Both the position numbers and the translations under genes were made by a program. From Bacteroidales bacterium UBA4333 (lineage in GTDB: Bacteria > Bacteroidota > Bacteroidia > Bacteroidales > Paludibacteraceae): 64,000 bases of DNA. Position 1 is the stretch's first letter; each line of letters opens with the position of its first letter. The stretch lies in assembly GCA_002394335.1 (NCBI GenBank), contig DGTP01000015.1:1-64000 (forward strand). The letters run 5' to 3'. The notes under the pieces are model-generated. The model made no database searches and was not told the origin of the DNA. It was given only the letters and a program-made list of their open reading frames with translations. Positions 16,438 to 24,306 of this stretch are shown piece by piece.

Positions 16438-17667
16438 TTATCTGATGCGTTCCAGTAGTCCTATCAGTGCTTTCTGGCAAGCGCGATCAGTGATCTGGTC
16501 ACGCAGTTTGCCGAGTTGGAAGCAGGCTGCATCCGTGCCGTTGGGTGTAGCCCATCCGATCCAGACCGTTCCTACGGGTTTCTCCTTGGTTCCTCCCGTT
16601 GGACCGGCTATGCCGGAGGTCGCGATAGCATAATCGGAGTGCGTTATCCGGCGGACGCCCTCAGCCATCCAGCGCACCACAGGCTCGCTGACTGCACCAA
16701 ACCGCTGGAGGTCATATTCGGGAATGCCTAACACATCGCGTTTGACATCATTGCTATACGCTACCACTGTTCCCCGGAAGAAGGAGGAACTGCCGGAGTG
16801 GCGTGTAAGGAGCGATGCCAACTTGCCGCCGGTACACGACTCGGCGGTGGCAAGGGTCGCCTTGTGTGCATTGAGCGCATCCGCCACGTGAAGTTCCAGC
16901 GGGCGGTCATCGGTGACGATGAGGTAGTTATGGACGATAAACTGCAGTTGGTCGATCCACTCCTCCAGCGTCTGTGTCGGCACTTCGCCGTACGACGAGA
17001 GGCGCAAACGGATGGTGCCGTCCTTGGGCAGATAGGCCAGATGCAGTCCCTTGGGCAGAGACGCCTCGTAGTCCGAGAGGAGAATGGCAAGCGAAGACTC
17101 AGGTATTCCGCTGACCATGATGGTACGGTGCTCCACCACTCCAAGCGAGGGGAAACGCTGGCGGAGATAAGGGATGACCTGTTCGGTTATGCCTATCTCC
17201 ATCTCGTACGGCACACCGGGCAAAGAGACAAGTGTCTTGGTACGCATCGGGAAGACCATCAGCGGTGCCGACCCTACCCTGTTAGGCAGGATAGTCGCCC
17301 CCTGCGGCACCTGCCACTGGGTAGCCGTAAGGCGGTTAAGCACCTCCGGACGGGAAGCATACAGTTGCTCTATATGTGCTTTGACCTGAGGAGACTCCAC
17401 CAGCTTCATGCGGAAATATTCACAGAGCACGTGCTTGGTGATATCATCCTTCGTCGGACCCAAGCCGCCGGTGGTGATGATCAGATCAGCACGGGTAAAA
17501 GCTTCGTTGAGTGCCTGAACGATATGGTTCCGGTCGTCATGGACAGACGTGATCTGGTGCACCTCTATGCCGCATTCGTTCAAGCGTTGGGAAATCCAAG
17601 CCGAGTTGGTATCCACCACCTGGCCGATCAATAGTTCGTCACCTATAGTAATTATTTCTGCGCGCAT
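16438..17667 (-). CDS. cinA: CinA-family protein (NMN deamidase/pyrophosphatase type)
   Basis: About 409 residues from the start at 17667 (MRAEIITIGDELLIGQ); a start at 17679 adds four residues. The N-terminal MoCF-like domain (about 1-170, with TTGGLGPTKDD) is followed by a linker and the C-terminal CinA/PncC domain (about 255-409, with ESCTGGKLASLLT and GIAGPTGG). Two-domain proteins of this kind act in pyridine nucleotide recycling. The 5' end overlaps the DUF3109 gene and the 3' end abuts the binding-protein gene, so all are in one run. Confidence 0.94.
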   Translation of the reverse strand: MRAEIITIGDELLIGQVVDTNSAWISQRLNECGIEVHQITSVHDDRNHIVQALNEAFTRADLIITTGGLGPTKDDITKHVLCEYFRMKLVESPQVKAHIEQLYASRPEVLNRLTATQWQVPQGATILPNRVGSAPLMVFPMRTKTLVSLPGVPYEMEIGITEQVIPYLRQRFPSLGVVEHRTIMVSGIPESSLAILLSDYEASLPKGLHLAYLPKDGTIRLRLSSYGEVPTQTLEEWIDQLQFIVHNYLIVTDDRPLELHVADALNAHKATLATAESCTGGKLASLLTRHSGSSSFFRGTVVAYSNDVKRDVLGIPEYDLQRFGAVSEPVVRWMAEGVRRITHSDYAIATSGIAGPTGGTKEKPVGTVWIGWATPNGTDAACFQLGKLRDQITDRACQKALIGLLERIR

Positions 17668-18248
17668 TGCTTTTTCCATTCTTTTGCAGTTAATTCCAAT
17701 TCATTATACCAATCTTCGCCGAAACGCCGGATAAGCGGCTCACGAAGAAACTTATATAACGGCAGATGCATCTTGCTGCCCAATTGACGGGCACAGTGGC
17801 ACACATCCCACCGATGATACGAAAGTCCTGTCAACTCCCCTACTCTGTTGAGGCGGATGGGATAAAGATGACAGGAGATCGGTTTTTTGAAACCGGGTGC
17901 GGAGGATTGGGGTCTGAGAGAGGCGGCCTTCTCTATCAGGCAGTAACACCAGCCCTGATGGTCGGTGCGGGCGAAGACACAGTCTTTGCCGTTTACGATA
18001 GAGAGTACCCGCTCGCCGGTCTGGTCAATATAGGACAGACCCTGTTGCTCCACCACGGCGCGTGCCTCCGGCGTCATCATCGGCAGGAGTTCGGGCAGGA
18101 GTTGCTCTATCTGCCTGAGTTCGTCCTCCTCGACCGGGGCACCGGCATCGCCCTCGATACAGCAACAGCCTTTGCAGTGCTCCAGATCGCAACAGAAATC
18201 CTTCTCCAGAATATCCAGCGAAACCAATGTGTCTTGGATTATAAACAT
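17652..18248 (-). CDS. DUF3109 family cysteine-rich protein
   Basis: 198 residues matching DUF3109. The N-terminus has a dense cysteine cluster (Cys19, 20, 25, 28, 29, 30: CCDLEHCKGCCCIEGDAGAP) and further cysteines near 93-99, at CHLYPIRL and at CHCARQ. The pattern suggests a metal or Fe-S cluster, as in the related YkgJ-type zinc/iron-chelating proteins. The function is not known. It overlaps mntP upstream by 10 bases and cinA downstream, indicating translational coupling. Confidence 0.9.
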   Translation of the reverse strand: MFIIQDTLVSLDILEKDFCCDLEHCKGCCCIEGDAGAPVEEDELRQIEQLLPELLPMMTPEARAVVEQQGLSYIDQTGERVLSIVNGKDCVFARTDHQGWCYCLIEKAASLRPQSSAPGFKKPISCHLYPIRLNRVGELTGLSYHRWDVCHCARQLGSKMHLPLYKFLREPLIRRFGEDWYNELELTAKEWKKQCAQK

Positions 18249-18790
18249 AAGCCTTCTGCAAAGATTTTTATTCCCAGAAGAATCAGTACCACACCTCCCA
18301 GGATCTCCATGTTATTCATCAGTTTGCCTGTATATACGCCTATCAGGTAGCCTCCGAGAGAGAATACTGCCGTGACCGCACCGATAGTCATCACAGACGG
18401 CAACAGCCATCCGGGGTACGGCACGAAAAGCAGTCCTGTTGCCAGCACATCCACACTGGTAGCGACAGCCAGCATCAGCAGATTGGTCACCTGCCAGTTG
18501 GCTTCATGGTGCTCGTCTTTGTTGTGCAGCGATTCCCATATCATCTTGGCTCCTAAAAATCCCAAGAGCAGCAGAGCTATCCACGGAGCATAACGCTGCA
18601 TGAATGACACGAAGAGGTTGCCTGCCAGATAACCGATCAGGGGCATTCCCATATGAAACACCCCGAAGATTGCCGCCATAAGCAGCGCACGTGGGTGCCA
18701 GGTACGCTGGTTAGTCCCCTGTACTAACGACACTGCACAGCAGTCCATCGCCAGACCGACAGCCATCAATATGACATTCAACCAGTTCAT
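18239..18790 (-). CDS. mntP: Manganese efflux pump MntP
   Basis: 183 residues and six predicted membrane helices. Conserved Asp16 in GLAMDCCAVS and Asp114 in ATSVDVLATG correspond to the acidic residues essential in the MntP family. The protein exports Mn2+ across the inner membrane. It overlaps def by 4 bases and DUF3109 by 10. No yybP-ykoY-type manganese riboswitch is visible, as expected for a gene inside a run. Confidence 0.94.
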   Translation of the reverse strand: MNWLNVILMAVGLAMDCCAVSLVQGTNQRTWHPRALLMAAIFGVFHMGMPLIGYLAGNLFVSFMQRYAPWIALLLLGFLGAKMIWESLHNKDEHHEANWQVTNLLMLAVATSVDVLATGLLFVPYPGWLLPSVMTIGAVTAVFSLGGYLIGVYTGKLMNNMEILGGVVLILLGIKIFAEGLCL

Positions 18791-19335
18791 TGACGCTTAT
18801 ACTTATACCGGGCGCCTGTTTTGCCTTTGGCAATATTGGTCAGTTTGGACTTGCAGAACTGTTTGCGGATAGGCGAGATGCGGTCCGTGAAAACATGCCC
18901 TTCAAGGTGGTCATACTCGTGCTGCACGATACGTGCCTGGAAATCGGTGAATTTCTCTTCGTGCTCCTCGAAGTTCTCGTCCAGATAACGGATTACGATG
19001 GTCTTGGGACGCACCACATTCTCGCTGATTCCCGGCAGAGAGAGACACCCTTCGCTGTAGGTGCTTGTCTCTTCGCTCTCCTCAATGATTTCCGGATTGA
19101 TAAACGCTCTCTTGAAATCCTTGCACTCGGGATAGTCCTCCGCCAACTCAGTGCCGTCCACTACGAACAGACGCCAGCTTCTGCCCACTTGCGGGGCTGC
19201 CAAGCCGCAGCCTTCCGCCTGAGTCAGGGTTTCGTACATATCCGCAATGAATTGCTTCAACTCCGGTGTATTTTCAATCTCTTCAGCCTGTTTTCTCAGT
19301 ACCGGCTGTCCGTACAAGTATATAGGTAAAATCAT
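18787..19335 (-). CDS. def: Peptide deformylase
   Basis: 182 residues. The three diagnostic motifs are intact: GCGLAAPQVG (42-51), EGCLSLP (95-101, metal ligand Cys97) and QHEYDHLEG (His139 and His143 metal ligands, Glu140 catalytic). It removes the N-formyl group from new proteins. Only 2 bases separate its start codon from an 8-bp tandem repeat that fills the whole gap to ruvX. Confidence 0.97.
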   Translation of the reverse strand: MILPIYLYGQPVLRKQAEEIENTPELKQFIADMYETLTQAEGCGLAAPQVGRSWRLFVVDGTELAEDYPECKDFKRAFINPEIIEESEETSTYSEGCLSLPGISENVVRPKTIVIRYLDENFEEHEEKFTDFQARIVQHEYDHLEGHVFTDRISPIRKQFCKSKLTNIAKGKTGARYKYKRQ

Positions 19336-19336
19336 A

Positions 19337-19372
19337 AACGATTTAACGGTTTAACGATTTAACGGTTTAACG
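19337..19372. repeat. 8-bp tandem repeat AACGATTT/AACGGTTT between ruvX and def
   Basis: Four and a half units alternate AACGATTT and AACGGTTT. The array runs from 2 bases upstream of the def start codon through the ruvX stop codon (TAA at 19369-19367 lies inside it), so the whole spacer is repeat. The same unit family occurs upstream of gyrA (23679-23722). Confidence 0.9.
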
Positions 19373-19780
19373 AAGGCTCTCCAAGTAGCCTTCCAGTATG
19401 ATGCTCGCGGCGATCTTATCCACCACGGCTTTGTCCTGCCGGTCTTTTTTCTTCATGCCTCCGGCTATCATGGCACGGTGCGCCAACACGGATGTGAAGC
19501 GCTCGTCGTACATAGTTATGGGTTTTAGGGGGAAAGTCTTCCTGAAGGTTGCGATAAACGGCCGGATATAGTTCATCGACTCCGACTCTTTGCCGTTCAT
19601 CTGTGTCGGGTAGCCGATAACGACCTCGTCCACATCTTCTTGCCCGAAATAGGATTGCAGCCACGGAATGAGGTCGCGGCTCTCGATAGTAAGCAACGGA
19701 TTAGCCGTTATGCGGAGTGGATCCGTAACGGCTAATCCTGTGCGTTTGCGTCCGTAATCTATTGCCAAGATTCGTCCCAC
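19367..19780 (-). CDS. ruvX: Putative pre-16S rRNA nuclease / Holliday junction resolvase (YqgF/RuvX)
   Basis: 137 residues with the RNase H-like fold: Asp8 in ILAIDYGRKRTGLAVTD, the Glu/Asp-containing VDEVVIGYP strand and the late DKAAASI-like DKIAASIILEGYL. Length and motifs fit YqgF. It lies 7 bases after the TPR gene. Its last codon and stop are at the edge of an 8-bp repeat array, so the repeat may have set the present C-terminus. Confidence 0.94.
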   Translation of the reverse strand: MGRILAIDYGRKRTGLAVTDPLRITANPLLTIESRDLIPWLQSYFGQEDVDEVVIGYPTQMNGKESESMNYIRPFIATFRKTFPLKPITMYDERFTSVLAHRAMIAGGMKKKDRQDKAVVDKIAASIILEGYLESLR

Positions 19781-19787
19781 AACAGAT

Positions 19788-21059
19788 TTACTTGTTTTGC
19801 AGTTCTTTGATACGTTTCATGGCAGCGTCGTATTTGGTCTGCATTCCCTTGCGGGCGATGAAACGGTAGTACAGTTTCTTCAACTCTGTCCATGAACCGA
19901 GGTCGTCCGGAGCCAGTTCCACAGCTTTCTCCCAGTACGGGATAGCGGCAGCGTACAACTCGTCTTTGGTCTTCATAGCGGCGTCGTATGCCTTGCCGGT
20001 GAGACGATAGTCCACATGATCCTCAAAGAACTTGGCTTTCAGACCTGTAGCCGTTGCCATCAGCTGGTAACCCAGCGGGTTAGCCGGCTCCAGTTCTATG
20101 AACTTCTTGTAGTCAGCCAATGCCTTGTCGTACTGCTCCATGTTCTCGTAGAGCACGCCACGGATACGGTAGTACTGTGCGCCGTCCGGCTCTTTCTCGA
20201 TAGCGAGGTTAAGCGACTCGATAGCCTCTTTGGTCTTGCCGGACTCGAAGTAGTAGTTGATCATGTTCTGCACGAACCACGACTCCTGCGGGAAGCGTTT
20301 CATACCGCGCTCCAGCGTGCGGAGCATGTTCGTCGAGTCTTTCAGTTCTTTGTATGCCTCGTACAAGTACTCGGTCACGGTCAGCTCGCGCTCTACATTC
20401 TCAATCTCTAACATACGCTCGATCTGGAAAGCGGCAGCCTTGTAGTCTTTGATGCGGAAAGCGTAGTTAGCCGCATAATACATATAAGACTGGAACACCG
20501 AGTCTTTCGGCATCTTAGCCTGCATCTTCTCGTCCTGCATGGCTTTCATGTAAGGGATAGCCACGTGCCCGCTGAAACCGTCATAGATGCCTTTGTCGTC
20601 ATCTTTCTGCGCCATGGTGCTTCCATAGACTGCCAGCTGCTCCTCCTCAAAGTACTTGAGCAGACGGGACTGGATGGTCTTGTGGGTCTTGGTATCCACT
20701 ACCTCACGGCCTTTCTTGTCCAGTGTCGGAACAAGTGCCAGACTGTCGGCAACTTCGTAATACTTGCAGCTCTCGAGGATGGCAGGGCCGAGCACCTCGT
20801 AGTTGGGTTTGTATCCCGGCTGCTCGTAGATTTTGTCCACCTCTGCCTGAAGCTGCTTGTAACCGATCTCTCCGGCTACGAACCAGGTCTCTGTCAGATT
20901 CTTGGTCTCCTCGTTGGTCAGTGCCGGTACGATAGCCGCACGGGCTCCGTCGAAGTCCTTCTTAGATGTCAGTTTCTTTGCCAGCTTGACATTCGCCATC
21001 TGTGCAAAAGCGCCTGCGCTCATGAGCGCTACAGCTGCTAAAAATAGTGTTCTTTTCAT
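19788..21059 (-). CDS. Secreted TPR-repeat protein
   Basis: About 423 residues. The start at 21059 gives a good signal peptide (MKRTLFLAAVALMSAGAFAQ); a longer frame to 21140 only reads through the gyrA tail. TPR-like helical repeats follow, clearest at about 250-330 (YYFESGKTKEAIESLNLAIE and YYRIRGVLYENMEQYDKALADY) and again near the C-terminus. It lies 13 bases after gyrA. This pairing suggests cotranscription rather than a functional link with gyrase. No specific family is assigned. Confidence 0.85.
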   Translation of the reverse strand: MKRTLFLAAVALMSAGAFAQMANVKLAKKLTSKKDFDGARAAIVPALTNEETKNLTETWFVAGEIGYKQLQAEVDKIYEQPGYKPNYEVLGPAILESCKYYEVADSLALVPTLDKKGREVVDTKTHKTIQSRLLKYFEEEQLAVYGSTMAQKDDDKGIYDGFSGHVAIPYMKAMQDEKMQAKMPKDSVFQSYMYYAANYAFRIKDYKAAAFQIERMLEIENVERELTVTEYLYEAYKELKDSTNMLRTLERGMKRFPQESWFVQNMINYYFESGKTKEAIESLNLAIEKEPDGAQYYRIRGVLYENMEQYDKALADYKKFIELEPANPLGYQLMATATGLKAKFFEDHVDYRLTGKAYDAAMKTKDELYAAAIPYWEKAVELAPDDLGSWTELKKLYYRFIARKGMQTKYDAAMKRIKELQNK

Positions 21060-21072
21060 AGATTTAATTGTA

Positions 21073-23664
21073 TTATTCCTGATTTTCCGTTGTTGTGTCT
21101 TCGTCACTTGGTACCTCCTCACTTGGTACTTCCTCTTCATCCTCTTTCGGTACGATACAGCCGCTTACGAGACTGTCGTTACGCTTCTGGAGTTCGATGA
21201 GTTTGACACCCTGTGCGGCGCGTCCTGTCAGCCGGATGGTAGATATATCCATGCGGATAGCCGTTCCCGACTTGGTCATCAGCATCAGGTCGTCTTCGTC
21301 TGTCACGGCCTCGATGCCTACCAGGTGACCGGTCTTGTCGGTGATCTCAATGGTCTTGACACCCTTACCGCCGCGGTTGGTGACACGATAGATAGGATTG
21401 CCCTCCTCGTCGTCCACCGGGGTACGCTTGCCGAAGCCCTTCTCCGAAATCACAAGGATCGTCTTGTCTGTATTCTTCTCTACACAAACCATGCCAATGA
21501 CGCGATCCATGCCGTCATTTTCCAAAGTTATGGCTTTTACACCGCTTGCCGAACGACCCATCGGGCGGACGCCTGATTCGTTGAACCGTACCACTTTGCC
21601 GTTGTAGGAAGCCACCATCATTTCGCTCTCGCCGTCGGTAAGTGCCACACTGATCAGTTCGTCCCCTTCACGCAGACCGAGGGCGATGATACCATTGGCA
21701 CGCGGACGGCTGTAGTCCTCCAGCGTGGTCTTCTTCATCAGACCGTTCTTGGTAACGAAGATGAGGTAGTGGTTCTGTACATAATCGGTGTCGTTCAGAC
21801 CCTTGACATTGATACAGGTGCGTACCTTGTCGCCTTTCTGGAGATTGATCATGTTCTGGATAGCACGGCCTTTGGATTGCTTGTTGCCTTCCGGCAGGTC
21901 ATATACTTTCTGCCAGTAGAGGCGGCCCATCTCCGTGAAGAACATCATGGTGGAGTGCATCGAAGCCTGATATACATTCTCAATGAAGTCCTGATCACGT
22001 GCCGTACCGGCTTTGGATCCTATGCCGCCGCGGGTCTGCTGACGGAAGTCTGCCAGCGGTGTACGCTTGATATATCCGAGGTGCGAGATCGTGATCACCA
22101 TCTCGTCGTCGGCATACATGTCTTCGGGGTTGAACTCGGTAGCCATCTTGACGATGCGTGTACGGCGCTCGTCGGCATACTTGTCTTTGATCTCGCGCAG
22201 CTCGTCGTTGATAAGGTCATACCGCAGCGACTCGCTTGCCAGCAGTTCGTTCAAGTGGGCGATCAGTTTCTCGATCTCCTCGTACTCTTTCTTCAACTCA
22301 TCGATACGCAGACCGGTCAGAGCGCTCAGACGCATGTCCACGATAGCCTTCGACTGCAAATTATCCAGATTAAACCGCTTCTCCAGGTTTGTCTGTGCAT
22401 CTGCCGGCGTGCGGCTGGCGCGGATGATACGGACAACCTCGTCGATGTTATCCACGGCGATGATCAATCCTTCTAATATATGCGCGCGTTCTTCCGCCTT
22501 GCGCAGTTCGTATCGGGTACGGCGGGTAACGACCTCCATGCGGTGGTCGATAAAGTTACCGATCAGGTCTTTGAGGTTCAGCAGCATCGGACGGCCTTTG
22601 ACAAGGGCGATATTGTTGACCGAGAAAGAGGACTGCAGTTCGGTGAACTTGTAGAGTTTGTTGAGCACCACCTGTGCGTTGGCGTCACGCTTCACCTCTA
22701 TCACAATGCGGATGTCACGGGTCGAGAGGTCGGAGATGTCGGATATACCTTCTATCTTCTTGTCGCTCACCAGTTCGCCGATCTTCTTCACCAGCTCCGA
22801 TTTCACTACGCCGTACGGCAGTTCGGTCACCACGATCTTCTCCCTGCCGTTGTTGTCGGTCTCGATATCGGCGTTGGAACGGATCACAATGCGTCCGCGT
22901 CCGGTCTCGAAGGCGTCTTTCACACCCTGATAGCCGTAGATGGTACCGCCGGTCGGGAAATCGGGAGCTTTGACATACTCCATCAGCTGCTCGATGGTGA
23001 TCTGCTCCGCATCGGGGTTCTCGATGCGTGCCTTGCAGTTGTCCACGTAAGCCACGCAGCCGTCAATCACCTCGCCCAAGTTATGGGTAGCCATGTTGGT
23101 AGCCATTCCGACAGCGATACCGGTACCGCCGTTCACGAGCAGGTTCGGGAAACGGCAAGGCAGTACTACCGGCTCACGGAGTGTGTCGTCGAAGTTCAAC
23201 TGCATATCTACCGTGTCCTTGTCAATATCGCGGAGCATCTCCTCTGCCAACTTCGAGAGACGTGCCTCGGTATAACGCATGGCAGCGGCACCGTCGCCGT
23301 CCACGTTACCGAAGTTTCCCTGTCCGTCCACAAGGCAGTAGCGCATGTTCCACGGCTGTGCCATACGCACCAGAGTTCCGTAGATAGAGCTGTCGCCGTG
23401 CGGGTGGTACTTACCCATTACCTCACCCACGATACGGGCGGCTTTCTTGGTCGGCTTGTCCGAGGTGTTGCCCAACTCGTTCATTCCGAACAGCACACGG
23501 CGCTGTACCGGCTTGAATCCGTCACGCACATCCGGCAGGGCACGGCTCACGATGACGCTCATCGAGTAGTCGATGTACGAGGATTTCATTTCCTCGTCAA
23601 TCTTCACGGGAATAATACGGTCGTTATCCATCGTATTTTCCACCAATTCGTTGTTTTCTTCCAT
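21073..23664 (-). CDS. gyrA: DNA gyrase subunit A
   Basis: 863 residues. The winged-helix and tower domains contain the catalytic Tyr131 (AAMRYTEARL) and the quinolone region HPHGDSSIYGTLVRMAQPW (88-106); the residue matching E. coli Asp87 is Gly96. The C-terminal beta-pinwheel has a GyrA-box-like QTRGGIG near residue 535. It cuts and passes DNA to introduce negative supercoils, with GyrB encoded elsewhere. The extreme C-terminus is acidic and contains a duplicated EEVPS encoded by a 15-bp tandem repeat at 21106-21135. Confidence 0.98.
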   Translation of the reverse strand: MEENNELVENTMDNDRIIPVKIDEEMKSSYIDYSMSVIVSRALPDVRDGFKPVQRRVLFGMNELGNTSDKPTKKAARIVGEVMGKYHPHGDSSIYGTLVRMAQPWNMRYCLVDGQGNFGNVDGDGAAAMRYTEARLSKLAEEMLRDIDKDTVDMQLNFDDTLREPVVLPCRFPNLLVNGGTGIAVGMATNMATHNLGEVIDGCVAYVDNCKARIENPDAEQITIEQLMEYVKAPDFPTGGTIYGYQGVKDAFETGRGRIVIRSNADIETDNNGREKIVVTELPYGVVKSELVKKIGELVSDKKIEGISDISDLSTRDIRIVIEVKRDANAQVVLNKLYKFTELQSSFSVNNIALVKGRPMLLNLKDLIGNFIDHRMEVVTRRTRYELRKAEERAHILEGLIIAVDNIDEVVRIIRASRTPADAQTNLEKRFNLDNLQSKAIVDMRLSALTGLRIDELKKEYEEIEKLIAHLNELLASESLRYDLINDELREIKDKYADERRTRIVKMATEFNPEDMYADDEMVITISHLGYIKRTPLADFRQQTRGGIGSKAGTARDQDFIENVYQASMHSTMMFFTEMGRLYWQKVYDLPEGNKQSKGRAIQNMINLQKGDKVRTCINVKGLNDTDYVQNHYLIFVTKNGLMKKTTLEDYSRPRANGIIALGLREGDELISVALTDGESEMMVASYNGKVVRFNESGVRPMGRSASGVKAITLENDGMDRVIGMVCVEKNTDKTILVISEKGFGKRTPVDDEEGNPIYRVTNRGGKGVKTIEITDKTGHLVGIEAVTDEDDLMLMTKSGTAIRMDISTIRLTGRAAQGVKLIELQKRNDSLVSGCIVPKEDEEEVPSEEVPSDEDTTTENQE
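21106..21135. repeat. 15-bp tandem duplication in the gyrA 3' end
   Basis: Two 15-base units (ACTTGGTACCTCCTC and ACTTGGTACTTCCTC on the plus strand) differ at one base and encode EEVPS twice in the GyrA tail. The GTACC-AAGT composition resembles other low-complexity inserts in this window. Confidence 0.8.
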
Positions 23665-23678
23665 TATATTCTTGTTTT

Positions 23679-23722
23679 AACAATTTTAACAGTTTAACGA
23701 TTTAACGATTTAACAGTTCAAC
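23679..23722. repeat. 8-bp tandem repeat AACGATTT upstream of gyrA
   Basis: About five degenerate units (AACAATTTT, AACAGTTT, AACGATTT, AACGATTT, AACAGTTC, AAC). It lies in the predicted gyrA 5' leader, between the promoter and the start codon at 23664, and is the same family as the ruvX-def spacer array. Confidence 0.85.
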
Positions 23723-23748
23723 ATCGCTCTGCCACAAAAAATCGCCTG

Positions 23749-23780
23749 CAAAGATACACATTTTTTTTCGTTTATGCAAA
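23749..23780 (-). promoter_or_regulatory. Bacteroidota-type promoter for the gyrA gene run
   Basis: On the minus strand TTTGC (23780-23776) and TATCTTTG (23756-23749) have standard spacing, with an A-run between them. The predicted leader is about 75-80 bases and contains the 8-bp repeat array. Confidence 0.8.
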
Positions 23781-23943
23781 TAATTCTTGTATTTTTTAGC
23801 GATTTTAAGCGTTTTGAGCATTTCGGTTGTCATTTTCGACACCCTGTCGATAAAAATCTCCCAACCGCTCAGAATGGAAATAAATGCCCTTAGCGGGTCA
23901 TTTTGTCTTTTACGCACGCGCAACCGCACGAAAGCTTGCACTT

Positions 23944-24007
23944 CGTCTCTTGTCCCGGCATTGAATGCCGTCTTGTACTCCGTCTCTTGTTCCGGCATTG
24001 AATGTCG
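23944..24007. repeat. Direct repeat with internal palindrome
   Basis: Two 27-base copies (23944-23970 and 23981-24007), two mismatches apart, at a 37-base period. Each contains CGGCATTGAATG(C/T)CG; the first is a perfect 7-bp inverted repeat around one base. A third CCGGCATT, without the full unit, is at 24172-24179. Confidence 0.8.
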
Positions 24008-24258
24008 GTTTTATTTCGTTTCAAGTACCCCCAACCTCTTTCGTCTCCAGCACCGGTTAAGCCGACCTTAAGCCGAGGTTAGGCATCCTCTCGACTTTTC
24101 CCAGTCTGAACCGTTCGCATCTCGTTCGCATTACGGACGTCTCCGTACCGTCTCTTTCGTATGTCCATTCCCCGGCATTCTATGCAAGCATAGCCGCTGT
24201 CTGTCTGCACAAAACAGATGGAATTGTATTCTATTCGTCAAAAAAAATGCCCGAACGC

Positions 24259-24289
24259 TTGCATATGTCCAAAATATGTAGTAACTTTG
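24259..24289 (+). promoter_or_regulatory. Bacteroidota-type promoter for DUF4421
   Basis: TTGC at 24259-24262, CATATGTCC in the spacer, and TAACTTTG at 24282-24289. The start codon follows at 24307. Confidence 0.8.
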
Positions 24290-24306
24290 CACCCTGAAAG
24301 CAAACG

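Larger units (their letters stand above)
23665..24306. other. 642-bp divergent spacer between gyrA and DUF4421
   Basis: It holds an 8-bp repeat array (23679-23722), the gyrA promoter (23749-23780), a TCGAC/GTCGA dyad (23836-23850), a 37-bp-period direct repeat with an internal palindrome (23944-24007), dyads at 24133-24146 and 24180-24193, and the DUF4421 promoter (24259-24289). A 98-codon minus-strand frame (23702-23998) runs across the gyrA promoter and has no recognisable features; I do not call it a gene. Confidence 0.75.

Noticed and set aside
22480..23697. 405-codon plus-strand frame antisense to gyrA
   Set aside because: It lies fully opposite the unmistakable gyrA reading frame and shows no protein family pattern.
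23836..23850. TCGAC/GTCGA dyad as a gyrA operator
   Set aside because: It is only 5 bp, lies upstream of the promoter and has no second copy, so it is too weak to call.
23702..23998. 98-codon minus-strand frame upstream of gyrA
   Set aside because: It runs across the gyrA promoter, has no recognisable domain and includes the 37-bp direct repeat, so it is most likely a chance frame.
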